DNA of 64,000 bases from contig NZ_NPKP01000015.1 of assembly GCF_008329585.1 (NCBI RefSeq), positions 52,417 to 116,416 on the forward strand, given 5' to 3'. Position 1 is the first letter of the stretch, and every line of letters begins with the position of its first letter. Shown piece by piece: positions 26,135 to 34,479 of the stretch. Source of the stretch: Mycolicibacterium sp. P9-22. GTDB taxonomy: Bacteria; Actinomycetota; Actinomycetes; Mycobacteriales; Mycobacteriaceae. The notes beneath the pieces were generated by a model, which worked only from the letters and a program-made list of their open reading frames with translations, searched no databases and was not told where the DNA came from. The position numbers and the translations under genes were made by a program.

Positions 26135-26179
26135 TTGCTGGTAGTACGGGGTTGCAGTAGTGTCTGGACACGTGTCCGA
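26135..26179 (+). promoter_or_regulatory. Promoter and operator of the tetR gene
   Basis: A -35 TTGCTG (26135-26140), a 17-bp spacer and a -10 TAGTGT (26158-26163), then CTGGACA-CG-TGTCCGA (26164-26179). The central 12 bases GGACACGTGTCC form a perfect palindrome. The layout is the same as at 22335-22379, which supports autoregulation and co-regulation of the GT4 operon. The divergent methyltransferase start is only 47 bp away. Confidence 0.7.
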
Positions 26180-26741
26180 TACGGCCTTGGAGTCGACGCG
26201 CCGCCGGTTGAGCGCGAAACAGGCCGATACCGTGGACCGGCTCGGCAAGGCCGCGCTCGATCTGCTGGCCCGCGATGGTTTTTCGGCGCTGACGGTGCGC
26301 CGGGTGGCCGCGCAGGCCGGTGTCGGCGCCGCCACCGCCTACACCTATTTCTCCTCAAAGGAACACCTCGTTGCCGAGGTGTTCTGGCGCCGACTCGTCG
26401 AATCGCCGCTCGCCGATCATGAATCGACGGATCCCGCGACGCGGGTGCTCGAGGTGCTGGAGCAGATCTCGTCGCTGGTGGCCGGTGAACCCGAGTTCGC
26501 GGGGGCGGTGACCAACGCGCTGCTCGGCAAGGATCCCGATGTCGACGTGCTGCGCGGGCGCATCGGCGCCGACATCCGGGCCCGCCTGGTCGCGGCCCTG
26601 GGGGCTGCGGTGGATCCCGATGTCATCGAGGCGCTCGAACTGCTCTACACCGGAACGCTGGTGTGGGCCGGAATGGGATATGAGGCCTACCCGGAGATTT
26701 CCCTGCGATTGCTCAAATCGGCGCGGCTGATCCTGCGCTGA
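26172..26741 (+). CDS. TetR-family transcriptional regulator
   Basis: A 189-residue regulator. The N-terminal HTH is ALDLLARDGFSALTVRRVAAQAGVGAATAYTYFSSKEHL. GTG 26172 is chosen because it lies 9 nt after the -10 box and would be leaderless; GTG 26160 (4 residues longer) is possible but would sit within the promoter. It probably represses itself and the glycosyltransferase operon, and perhaps the divergent methyltransferase. The ligand is unknown. Its 3' end overlaps the convergent tetR gene by 29 nt. Confidence 0.85.
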   Translation: MSDTALESTRRRLSAKQADTVDRLGKAALDLLARDGFSALTVRRVAAQAGVGAATAYTYFSSKEHLVAEVFWRRLVESPLADHESTDPATRVLEVLEQISSLVAGEPEFAGAVTNALLGKDPDVDVLRGRIGADIRARLVAALGAAVDPDVIEALELLYTGTLVWAGMGYEAYPEISLRLLKSARLILR

Positions 26742-27303
26742 GCATTGCTTCGGCGGCGAGCACCGCGGGTTCCAGGATGGATCCGGTGGGCAGTTCGTCC
26801 TCCACCGTCAGCGCCGTCAGTTCCCGCAGCCCGCCGAGCAGGATGACGGCGAGCTCGCGGCGCACCGGTGCGAGCTCGGCGCGACGGAAGCCCGGACTGT
26901 CGGACAGGTCGACGAGCAGTTCGGTCAGCCCGCTCATGGCCGCGCGCTGTATGGACCGCACCGTCGCGCCGAGGGCGGGCAGTTCCCGGATCCAGCTCAG
27001 CGTGATCTCGGGCCGCGCGCCGATGTGGTCGACATAGGCGGTGGCTGCCTGGCGGATCTGCACCCGCCAGTCCGCTTCGGGATCCACGGCGGTTCGGATC
27101 GCCACCAGCAGATGCTCGTGGTCGGCGCGCAAGAGTTCCACGAAACACTGTTCCTTGTCCGTGAATTCGCTGTAGAAGGTGCGCTTCGAAGTGCGGGCGT
27201 GCCGCACGATATCGGCGACCGTGGTGGCACGGTATCCGCGCTCTGCGATGGAGGACGCCAGACCGTCGAACAAGCGGGTGCGAAACGGCCGGCTTTCCTC
27301 CAT
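26713..27303 (-). CDS. TetR-family regulator (Rv0135c-like), divergent from cyp138
   Basis: A 196-residue regulator with the HTH ASSIAERGYRATTVADIVRHARTSKRTFYSEFTDKEQ. By position it corresponds to M. tuberculosis Rv0135c, which is divergent from cyp138. Two identical operators lie in the 105-bp gap, so it most likely represses both itself and the P450. Start ATG 27303; the frame runs further upstream only through the operators. Confidence 0.87.
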   Translation of the reverse strand: MEESRPFRTRLFDGLASSIAERGYRATTVADIVRHARTSKRTFYSEFTDKEQCFVELLRADHEHLLVAIRTAVDPEADWRVQIRQAATAYVDHIGARPEITLSWIRELPALGATVRSIQRAAMSGLTELLVDLSDSPGFRRAELAPVRRELAVILLGGLRELTALTVEDELPTGSILEPAVLAAEAMLSAGSAAPI

Positions 27304-27337
27304 CGCGCCATCCTTGCCGATTACCCTTGCCTACGGT

Positions 27338-27386
27338 GGTACCACGGAGTACCGTAACCCACATACCTGCGGTACAGCGCAGTACC
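27338..27386. promoter_or_regulatory. Two tandem TetR-type operators between tetR and cyp138
   Basis: GGTAC-N6-GTACC occurs twice, at 27338-27353 and 27371-27386. The copies are exactly 33 bp apart, about three helical turns, so both dimers face the same side of the DNA. The first copy also sits within a wider TACGGT...ACCGTA symmetry. Confidence 0.7.
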
Positions 27387-27408
27387 AACTACGGTCTGGA
27401 GTGCGTCC

Positions 27409-28743
27409 ATGAGCGAAGCGACCATCACCGAAGTTCCCGCCGTGCATCTGCCGCCGGGGCCCACCGTGAGCAAGATGATGATGGGCATCGGGTTCGCGCT
27501 CTTCCGGCGACCCGTCGTCGCACGGTTGGCCGACCGCTACGGCTCGGCCTTCACGATGAAATTGCCGGTGTTCGGACCGACCGTGATCATCACCGATTCG
27601 CAGTTGGCCAAGCAGTTGTTCACCGCCAGCCCCGATGACGTCGGCAATATCCAGCCGAACCTGTCCCGGATCCTCGGGCCCGGTTCGGTGTTCGCGCTCG
27701 ATCGCGGCGAGCACAAGCGCAGGCGCCGACTGCTCACGCCCCCGTTCCACGGCAAGAGCATCAAGAACTACGAGCAGATCTTCGAAGAGGAGACGCTCCG
27801 TGAATCCGCGAATTGGCCACACGCGCAGGAGTTCCCGACGCTGGAGCCGATGATGCGGATCACGCTGAACGCGATCCTGCGGGCGGTGTTCGGTGCCGAC
27901 GGCGCCCACCTGGACGAGCTGCGGCGGATCATTCCGCCATGGGTGACGCTGGGCTCGCGGTGCGCGACGCTGCCCACGCCCAAACGAGCTCACGGCCGCT
28001 GGCATCCGTGGGGGCGGCTGGCCGACTATCGCCGCCGCTATGACGATGTCGTGGGACGGCTCATCGACGAGGTCGCCGCGGATCCCCGGCTCGACGTACG
28101 CGATGACGTGCTGGCCCTGCTGCTGCGCAGTTCCTACGAGGACGGCACCGCGATGTCGCGCCAGGACATCGCCGACGAACTGCTGACCCTGCTGGCCGCC
28201 GGGCACGAGACCACGGCGTCCACGATGGGCTGGGTGTTCGAGCGGATCAGCCGTCATCCCGAGGTGCTGGCCAAGCTGGTCGAGGAAGCCCAGGGTGACG
28301 GCAACGAGTACCGCCAGGCAGTCATCCTGGAGACTCAGCGGGCCAGGACCGTCATCGATTTCTCCGGCAGGCATGTCTACGCGCCGACCTTCGAGCTCGG
28401 CGAATGGGTGATACCGCAGGGGTATTCCATTGTTGTCAGCCTGTCCCAGCTGCACGAGAAGGAATTCGAGGACGCCGCACGGTTCGACCCGGACCGTTTC
28501 ATCGGCAATCGTCCGCCGCTGGCCTGGGTGCCCTACGGCGGTGGGACCCGGCGCTGCGTCGGCGCGGTGTTCGCCAATGTCGAGATGGACATCGTGCTAC
28601 GGACGGTGCTGCGGCAGTTCACCATTGCCACGACCGCCGCGCCCGGGGAGAAGGTGCACTCGCGGGGAGTGGCCTTCACCCCCAAGCGTGGCGGCCGGGT
28701 GGTGTTGCACCGGAGGGCTGGAGCGCAGCGACCCGGGAAATAG
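27409..28743 (+). CDS. cyp138: Cytochrome P450, CYP138-like
   Basis: A 444-residue P450 beginning with a proline-rich hinge (LPPGPTV). It shows the I-helix AAGHETTAST, the helix-K ExxR (ETQRAR) and the heme loop YGGGTRRCVG with the Cys ligand. The order TetR - P450 - msrA - SnoaL - epimerase matches M. tuberculosis Rv0135c-Rv0139, hence the CYP138 call; CYP135/137 are close relatives. The last residues (about RRAGAQRPGK) are encoded by a dispersed repeat that reaches almost to the stop, so the C-terminus may be a late addition. Substrate unknown. Confidence 0.87.
   Translation: MSEATITEVPAVHLPPGPTVSKMMMGIGFALFRRPVVARLADRYGSAFTMKLPVFGPTVIITDSQLAKQLFTASPDDVGNIQPNLSRILGPGSVFALDRGEHKRRRRLLTPPFHGKSIKNYEQIFEEETLRESANWPHAQEFPTLEPMMRITLNAILRAVFGADGAHLDELRRIIPPWVTLGSRCATLPTPKRAHGRWHPWGRLADYRRRYDDVVGRLIDEVAADPRLDVRDDVLALLLRSSYEDGTAMSRQDIADELLTLLAAGHETTASTMGWVFERISRHPEVLAKLVEEAQGDGNEYRQAVILETQRARTVIDFSGRHVYAPTFELGEWVIPQGYSIVVSLSQLHEKEFEDAARFDPDRFIGNRPPLAWVPYGGGTRRCVGAVFANVEMDIVLRTVLRQFTIATTAAPGEKVHSRGVAFTPKRGGRVVLHRRAGAQRPGK
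28715..28738. repeat. Dispersed short repeat, second type, copy 2
   Basis: GGGCTGGAGCGCAGCGACCC then GGGA, two mismatches from 17402-17425. It forms the last codons of the cyp138 gene, just before its stop. Confidence 0.55.
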
Positions 28744-28760
28744 AACCGGAGGGCGGTCGG

Positions 28761-29270
28761 CTAGACCTCGGCGCGCTTGGGCAGCTTCCAGCCCGGGCGT
28801 GGGAAGTGGCAGGTGTACCCGGTGGGGTAGCGCACCAGATAGTCCTGATGCTCGGGTTCGGCCTCCCAGAAGTCGGCCTCGGGGACGACCTCGGTGACGA
28901 CCTTGCCCGGCCACAGCCCGGATGCGTCGACATCGGCGACGGTGTCCAGCGCGACGGCCTTCTGGTCCTCGTCGACGTAGAAGATCGCCGACCGGTAACT
29001 GGAACCGACATCGTTGCCCTGCCGGTTCTTGGTCGACGGATCGTGGATCTGGAAGAAGAATTCCAGGATCGACCGGTAGTCGGTCACGGCCGGATCGAAG
29101 ATGATCTCGATGGCCTCCGCGTGGCCGGGATGATTGCGGTAGGTCGCGTGGTCGTTCTGTCCGCCGGTGTAGCCCACCCGGGTGGACACCACACCGGGCT
29201 GTTTGCGGATCAGGTCCTGCATACCCCAGAAGCAGCCGCCGGCCAGGATCGCCTTCTGGTTGTCGCTCAT
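28761..29270 (-). CDS. msrA: Peptide methionine-S-sulfoxide reductase A
   Basis: A 169-residue enzyme that repairs S-epimers of methionine sulfoxide. The catalytic GGCFWG (Cys13), the substrate pocket with GYTGG and the motif GHAEAIEIIFDP are all present. The gene follows cyp138 in the opposite direction, as in M. tuberculosis (Rv0137c). Start ATG 29270. Confidence 0.94.
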   Translation of the reverse strand: MSDNQKAILAGGCFWGMQDLIRKQPGVVSTRVGYTGGQNDHATYRNHPGHAEAIEIIFDPAVTDYRSILEFFFQIHDPSTKNRQGNDVGSSYRSAIFYVDEDQKAVALDTVADVDASGLWPGKVVTEVVPEADFWEAEPEHQDYLVRYPTGYTCHFPRPGWKLPKRAEV

Positions 29271-29340
29271 GCGCCATCACTCCTTCAGCAGTCACGTAGA
29301 CGGTCAGCATCCATTGTGCTCCGCCACTACGGTGGAACCC

Positions 29341-29790
29341 ATGCGTAGAGCTGTAACCACAGCGCACGCCGGGTTAATCCTGGTCGGCGGCCTACTGGTG
29401 ACCGTTCCGCCGTCGGCCTCCGCGGATCCGCCCGCGCCCCCGGTCGACGCGCCGCCCGAGGTGCCCGCAGACCAGTGGCGCACGGTGTTCGCCGAGAATC
29501 CGATGATCATGAACCCGCACGTGACCAGCGTCGAGTCCTGGTCCCGCACCGGTGACGGCCTGGCCGTCAACTTCACCGGGGGCCCCGCGGAGTGCTTCGG
29601 CGTGCAAGCCACCGTCGAGGAGACCCCCGAGGATGTCACGGTGAATCTCGACAGTGGCGTGCCGCCGGAGGCCATCGGGCGGATGTGCATCACGCTGGCG
29701 GTGCCCGGCACGCTGGACATCGCGCTGGCGGAACCGCTGGGTGACCGCGTGGTGCTGACCGCGGGCACGACTCTCGACAAACCCAGATAG
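29341..29790 (+). CDS. Small secreted protein of unknown function
   Basis: A 149-residue protein with a Sec signal peptide (AHAGLILVGGLLVTVPPSASA) and a Pro-rich start of the mature part (DPPAPPVDAPPEVPADQW). A compact domain follows with two cysteines (GPAECFGV, GRMCITL) that could form a disulfide. ATG 29341 is the start; the frame extends upstream without a signal. Its stop codon TAG is the first part of the KstR box. Confidence 0.7.
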   Translation: MRRAVTTAHAGLILVGGLLVTVPPSASADPPAPPVDAPPEVPADQWRTVFAENPMIMNPHVTSVESWSRTGDGLAVNFTGGPAECFGVQATVEETPEDVTVNLDSGVPPEAIGRMCITLAVPGTLDIALAEPLGDRVVLTAGTTLDKPR

Positions 29791-29801
29791 AACGTGTTCT
29801 A
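29788..29801. promoter_or_regulatory. KstR-type operator (perfect TnnAACnnGTTnnA)
   Basis: TAGAACGTGTTCTA is a perfect 14-bp palindrome that satisfies the published KstR consensus at every fixed position. It lies 9 bp before the GTG of the SnoaL-like gene and takes in the stop codon of the secreted-protein gene. KstR represses cholesterol-catabolism genes in mycobacteria. Confidence 0.78.
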
Positions 29802-29810
29802 GTTTGTGGT

Positions 29811-30311
29811 GTGACGAGCACGCTGTTCACCCGTGATGAGCTGACAGACGCATTCGCGACATTCGAGCAGACGGTGGCCGAGGCCGCCCGCACGCGGAAC
29901 TGGGATCCGTGGGTGGACCAGTACACCGCCGACGTCGAGTACGTGGAGCACGCCGCGGGCACGATGCGCGGCCGCGAGCAGGTGCGTCCGTGGATCTGGA
30001 AGACGATGGAGAGTTTTCCGGGCAACCACATGACCGCGTTCCCGGCGTTGTGGACCGTCATCGACGAGTCCACGTCGCGGGTGATCTGTGAGCTCGACAA
30101 TCCGATGCGCGACCCCGGCGACGGCACCATCATCACCGCCACCAACTTGTCGATCCTCACCTACGCGGGCGACGGGTTGTGGCGCCGGCAGGAGGACGTC
30201 TACAACCCGCTGCGCTTCCTGTCCGCGGCGATGAAGTGGTGCAAGAAGGCACAGGAACTCGGCACGCTCGACGACGAGGCCGCCGAGTGGATGAAGAGCA
30301 TGGCCCGATGA
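29811..30311 (+). CDS. SnoaL/NTF2-like protein (Rv0138-like)
   Basis: A 166-residue alpha+beta cone-fold protein. WDPWVDQYTADVEYVEHAAGTMRGREQVRPWI is the usual SnoaL-like polyketide-cyclase or hydroxysteroid-isomerase signature. Some members isomerise or bind steroids, which fits the KstR box immediately upstream. Start GTG 29811; the stop overlaps the epimerase start (ATGA). Corresponds in position to Rv0138. Confidence 0.8.
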   Translation: MTSTLFTRDELTDAFATFEQTVAEAARTRNWDPWVDQYTADVEYVEHAAGTMRGREQVRPWIWKTMESFPGNHMTAFPALWTVIDESTSRVICELDNPMRDPGDGTIITATNLSILTYAGDGLWRRQEDVYNPLRFLSAAMKWCKKAQELGTLDDEAAEWMKSMAR

Positions 30312-31321
30312 GGGCTTTGGTCATCGGCGCCAACGGGTACCTCGGGTCGCATGTGGTGCGTCAGCTGGTCGCCGACGGGCAGGACGTACGGGTGATGGTG
30401 CGCGAGGGCGCGAACACCATCGGCATCGACGACCTCGATGTGCAGCGCTTCATAGGCGACATCTGGGATGACGACGTGCTGGCCGCAGCGATGACCGGAG
30501 TCGATGTCATCTACTACTGCGTGGTGGACACCCGCGGTTGGCTGCGCGATCCGTCACCGCTGTTCCGCACCAACGTCGAGGGAACCCGACACGTCCTGGA
30601 CGTCGCGGTGCGTCCCGAGATCGCCTCGGGATTACAGAAGTTCGTTTTCACCAGCAGCTATGCCACCGTGGGGCGGCGCCGCGGCCTGGTGTCCACCGAG
30701 GAGGACATCGCCGATGAGCGCACGCTGACCCCTTATGTGCGTTCCAGGGTGCAGGCCGAGAAGCTGGTGTTGGAGTATGCGCGGGAGCGCGGGCTGCCCG
30801 CGGTCGCCATGTGCGTGTCGACCACCTACGGCGGCACCGACTGGGGCCGGACCCCGCACGGCGCCATCATCGCCGGCGCCGCCTTCGGGAAGCTTCCGTT
30901 CGTGATGAGCGGGATCGAACTCGAAGCGGTCGGCGTCAACGATGCGGCCCGCGCGCTGATCCTGGCGGCGGAGAAGGGGCGCGTGGGTGAGCGGTATCTG
31001 ATCTCGGAGAAGATGATCAGCAATGCCGAGGTCGCCCGGATCGCGGCCGACGAGGCCGGCGTACCCCCGCCCGCCCGGTCCATTCCGCTGCCGCTGACCT
31101 ATCTGCTGGCCACCATGGGGACCATCAAGGGCCGGTTGCGCCGCACCGATGAGCGCCTTTCACTGGCCTCCCTGCGACTGATGCGAGCCGAGGCCCCGGT
31201 CGATCACGGCAAGGCGTCGCGCGAATTGGGTTGGCAGCCAACACCGGTGGAAGATTCCATTCGAGAGGCCGCCCGGTTCTGGGTGGGTCTGCGTGCGGCC
31301 AAACGCAAAAAGGCGGGCTGA
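30308..31321 (+). CDS. NAD(P)-dependent epimerase/dehydratase (Rv0139-like)
   Basis: A 337-residue extended short-chain dehydrogenase with the Rossmann motif VIGANGYLGSHV, the YxxxK-type region YVRSRVQAEK and TSSYATVG. This subgroup includes hydroxysteroid dehydrogenases as well as sugar epimerases. Coupled by ATGA to the SnoaL protein under a probable KstR operator, so a sterol or steroid substrate is plausible. Matches Rv0139 in position. Confidence 0.85.
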   Translation: MRALVIGANGYLGSHVVRQLVADGQDVRVMVREGANTIGIDDLDVQRFIGDIWDDDVLAAAMTGVDVIYYCVVDTRGWLRDPSPLFRTNVEGTRHVLDVAVRPEIASGLQKFVFTSSYATVGRRRGLVSTEEDIADERTLTPYVRSRVQAEKLVLEYARERGLPAVAMCVSTTYGGTDWGRTPHGAIIAGAAFGKLPFVMSGIELEAVGVNDAARALILAAEKGRVGERYLISEKMISNAEVARIAADEAGVPPPARSIPLPLTYLLATMGTIKGRLRRTDERLSLASLRLMRAEAPVDHGKASRELGWQPTPVEDSIREAARFWVGLRAAKRKKAG

Positions 31322-31398
31322 ACACCACGCCCTGTTGCGTTCAACGATCGGCGCGTTCGGGTTGCGGTACTACCGTGGTGTGCCATGAGTGGTGTTGT

Positions 31399-32226
31399 AT
31401 GACCGCCGATGACCATGTGCGCGTAGATTTGACCGGCGCACCGCAGACGATGCTCGCGACGCTGTACGCGAAGGCGCTGGACGCCGATCTGCCGCGGCCG
31501 ATCCTGAACGACCGCTGGGCGAAAGAGGCCGTGGCTGGTATCGACTACGACTGGGCACAGACCACCATGACCGCGGGGCGGTCCCCGGCAGTCACCACCC
31601 GGTCGGCACACTTCGACCGCTGGGTGCGTCAGTTCCTGGCGGTCCACCGGAGAGCCACTGTGCTGCATCTCGGGTGCGGCCTGGACAGTAGATACTTCCG
31701 GGTGGCGCCGGGACCGGATGTGCAGTGGTACGACATCGACTATCCGGAGGTCGCCGAGTTGCGCGGCCGTCTGCTGCCGGCCGGTGGCGACGGCTATCAC
31801 GTGGTGGCCGCCTCGGTCACCGATCCGGCGTGGCTGCGCGATATCCCGGTCGGCTCGCCGGTGCTGGCCATCGGTGAAGGACTGACCATGTACCTCACCG
31901 GGGCTGATGGCATCGATCTGCTGAACAGAATCGTGAGTCATTGCGGCACAGGGGAATTGCAGTTCGACGCCTTCAATTCGCTGGGCATCCGATCCCAGTG
32001 GTCCAACTCGGTGGTGCGCCGTTCTGGTGCCACTCTGCACTGGGCGATCAACGGTCCCGATGACATCGTCTCTGCGGTGCCCGGGACGCGACTGCTGGCC
32101 TGGGTTTCGCCGTTCGACACCGAGGCGTTCGACCTGGTGCGCCCGGCCTACCGGGTGCTGGCCAATGTCATGTCGCGGGTGCCGGCGTTGCGTTATATGG
32201 CGCAGTACCACCGCTATTCGTTCTGA
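31399..32226 (+). CDS. LCM-family SAM-dependent methyltransferase
   Basis: A 275-residue protein of the leucine-carboxyl-methyltransferase-like group (TIGR00027) that is expanded in mycobacteria. Signature elements are RSAHFDRWVRQFLA, VLHLGCGLDSRYFR (SAM loop) and GEGLTMYLTGAD. ATG 31399 is preferred; it overlaps the end of a five-codon ORF (ATG 31385 to TGA 31402). Substrate unknown; polyketide or fatty-acid carboxyl methylation is common in the family. Confidence 0.82.
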   Translation: MTADDHVRVDLTGAPQTMLATLYAKALDADLPRPILNDRWAKEAVAGIDYDWAQTTMTAGRSPAVTTRSAHFDRWVRQFLAVHRRATVLHLGCGLDSRYFRVAPGPDVQWYDIDYPEVAELRGRLLPAGGDGYHVVAASVTDPAWLRDIPVGSPVLAIGEGLTMYLTGADGIDLLNRIVSHCGTGELQFDAFNSLGIRSQWSNSVVRRSGATLHWAINGPDDIVSAVPGTRLLAWVSPFDTEAFDLVRPAYRVLANVMSRVPALRYMAQYHRYSF

Positions 32227-32231
32227 GACAA

Positions 32232-33779
32232 TCACGGGCCGTCGTCCTCATCCTCGGGTTTTCCTCTGGGTGGGAGGAGTTCTTCGGGGTGGAAGTGGTG
32301 GTTGAGGGTGTCGCCGCCGGTGTCCATCAGTGGTGGTGGGTGCCAGTGCACGCGGCCGGTGGTGGGGTCGATGGTGTTGGTCCAGCCCAGTTCGGCGAGC
32401 AGGTTGTCCGGTCCGCAGCCGAGTCCGAGGTCGGGGGCGTCGGTGCGTCCGTCGTTGTTCCAGCTGGGGTTGGCGTGATGGGCTTGGCAGCGGCATGCGC
32501 CTTGGGTGCAGCCGGGTCGGGTGCAGCCGCGGTCGCGGTGGTAGAGCAGTAGGCGTTGGGCTTTGGTGGCCAGGCGTTTGGTGCGGCCCATGTAGAGCGG
32601 TTCGGCGGTGTGGTGGCGGTAGACGATCAGATAGTGATGGGCGTGTTCGGCCAGCCGGATGAGGTCGCGCATGGGCATGCGGGTTCCGGAGCCGGTGACC
32701 GCGATCCCGGCCCCGGCTTCGAGTTCGGCCAGGGTGGTGGAGACCACGACGGTGACGGGGAGTCCGTTGTGCTGGCCGAGTCGTTTGGACATCAGGGTGT
32801 CGCGCAGCACCGCCTTGATGGCGTCGTGGTTGCGCAGCGGTTGGCTGCGGTGATCACCCGCGGGGGGTTCGAGGTCGCGTGTGATCGGTGGCGGCAGGGT
32901 GTCGGCGAGGTCGGCCAGTTCGGCGAAGTCGCGTGGGAACGGAAGCTCCTCAGCGGCAGGTCCGGGGTCTGGTGCTGGTTCGGTGTCGGCGCACGGTTGG
33001 GCTGCCGGTTCCTCTTCCAGCGGGTTGGGTTCCGGGTTGTGTTGTGGTTGCGGGTCGTCGGGGTTGTTGATCCCGGGGCGCGCCCATACATCCAGGATGG
33101 TGCGTAGGTAGGCGGCGAATTCGGAATCCACGTGCCCGGACACCTTGGAGAGGCCATCGACGTCGGGTTTGCCGATCGTCAACCCGGCCTTGTGGCGGGT
33201 GAGGTCGGGGCTATCGCCGTTCTGGTTGAGCACGTACACCATCTGCTCGGCAAGCTCGGCCAGTGTTTCGGGGGTGTTGGTCTCGGCGACCGCGACCAGG
33301 GTGGCCTCCATCTGGGCCCGCTCCGTCGCATCGAGATAACGCGAGGCCTGCTTGAGTGCGGACCGGATGACGGTGATGTGCCCGGTGTTGATGGACCCGT
33401 TCGCCAACGCTGCCGCGCACCCCGCCAGCAGCGGCTCCAACACCTCGCCATTGAGGGCGTGGCGGGGGCCGAGATCACGCGCCCCGGCGATACGGCGGCC
33501 GGCTTCGGCGGTGCTGATGCGGTCGCGGGTGGCCAGCACGTCCTTCCAGGTTTTCCCGCCGATCTCGTGCGGGGTGGCCCGGTCCATCAGGGCGGCCAGA
33601 ATCCGGTGATCGACGGCGGCATCGGCGCGGGCGTACTGCTCACGCTCGGAGAGCAACCCCAGCAGCTCGGCGGTGTCGTAGACGGTGAAGTCGGCGTCCA
33701 GCAGGGCTTTGACCGATGCGGCGCGATCGGAGAGTGCGTGCTGCACCGCTTCCCGACCGCCGACCACATCACTGCTCAT
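32232..33779 (-). CDS. DUF222/HNH endonuclease (13E12-repeat family)
   Basis: A 515-residue protein. The N-terminal DUF222 region (about 1-260) ends near ITVIRSALKQASRYL. A low-complexity linker follows (about 265-330; NPEPNPLEEEPAAQP). The C-terminal HNH nuclease has GCTRPGCTQGACRCQAHH and ACGPDN-like GCGPDNLL. This family is the M. tuberculosis REP13E12-type element, scattered in many copies in fast growers and often behaving like a selfish element. ATG 33779 is chosen over a 37-residue longer frame. It lies in the insertion between Rv0139- and Rv0140-like genes. Confidence 0.85.
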   Translation of the reverse strand: MSSDVVGGREAVQHALSDRAASVKALLDADFTVYDTAELLGLLSEREQYARADAAVDHRILAALMDRATPHEIGGKTWKDVLATRDRISTAEAGRRIAGARDLGPRHALNGEVLEPLLAGCAAALANGSINTGHITVIRSALKQASRYLDATERAQMEATLVAVAETNTPETLAELAEQMVYVLNQNGDSPDLTRHKAGLTIGKPDVDGLSKVSGHVDSEFAAYLRTILDVWARPGINNPDDPQPQHNPEPNPLEEEPAAQPCADTEPAPDPGPAAEELPFPRDFAELADLADTLPPPITRDLEPPAGDHRSQPLRNHDAIKAVLRDTLMSKRLGQHNGLPVTVVVSTTLAELEAGAGIAVTGSGTRMPMRDLIRLAEHAHHYLIVYRHHTAEPLYMGRTKRLATKAQRLLLYHRDRGCTRPGCTQGACRCQAHHANPSWNNDGRTDAPDLGLGCGPDNLLAELGWTNTIDPTTGRVHWHPPPLMDTGGDTLNHHFHPEELLPPRGKPEDEDDGP

Positions 33780-33977
33780 GCATCGAACATACGTGCGATG
33801 ACCGACAAAACGGGCCGCAAAGTGACCCCCGTGATCAATGAGACCAAAGAAACTTCTGGGACCCCCCAGTCGCTCGAAAGTCGCTGACACGCGGGCACTT
33901 TCGATAGACCTATTCGGCGACCGGGGTGAGGGCGGCGAGAGGGTAGGCCGGATCGGGCGCCCTCCTGCCGTCGACGC

Positions 33978-34445
33978 TCAGGTGTCGATCGGTCCCCGAA
34001 CCCCGAGAACCGGCTGCCGACGGCCCCCGCGATTGAAGTCCGGGCACCAGGGCGAGTGACCGTCCTTGTCGCGCCAGGCGATCTGCAGACCGCGAATCGG
34101 ACCGTTGCGAAACGCGACGGCCCACCCCATGTGCACATCCGGGTGGATCACCTCGACGAACTCCGCGCACGACCGGTCCGGAAAGGTGAAGGTGTCACCA
34201 GGCGCGGGCGCGACCTCACCGACCATGTACTCCGCCACCGTATTGATCAGCAGCAGGGACCGTTCGGGTGGAAGGCCGGTGATGAGCAGTTCGGGCAGAC
34301 CGGCCTCGGTCAGCCCGACGGTGTACGCGAACGGCGGCTCGGCCTCGACATACTGCACCGCCCAACCGTTCTTCAAGACGGTGCCGCGCAGCACGTCGAG
34401 GTAGTCCTGCCGGGTGGCGCCCGGGTGATCGCATTGCCAGCACAT
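33978..34445 (-). CDS. DUF4262 protein
   Basis: A 155-residue protein. It opens MCWQCDHPG (a CxxC pair, Cys2/Cys5) and continues PPFAYTVGLTEAGLPELLITGLP, the DUF4262 signature. A strong AAAGGAG ribosome-binding site sits 7 nt before ATG 34445, which settles the start. DUF4262 proteins are common in actinobacteria; no function is established. Divergent from the FAD oxidoreductase, with starts only 35 bp apart. Confidence 0.8.
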   Translation of the reverse strand: MCWQCDHPGATRQDYLDVLRGTVLKNGWAVQYVEAEPPFAYTVGLTEAGLPELLITGLPPERSLLLINTVAEYMVGEVAPAPGDTFTFPDRSCAEFVEVIHPDVHMGWAVAFRNGPIRGLQIAWRDKDGHSPWCPDFNRGGRRQPVLGVRGPIDT

Positions 34446-34479
34446 GATGTGCTCCTTTCGTCGGAACTTGGCAACCACC

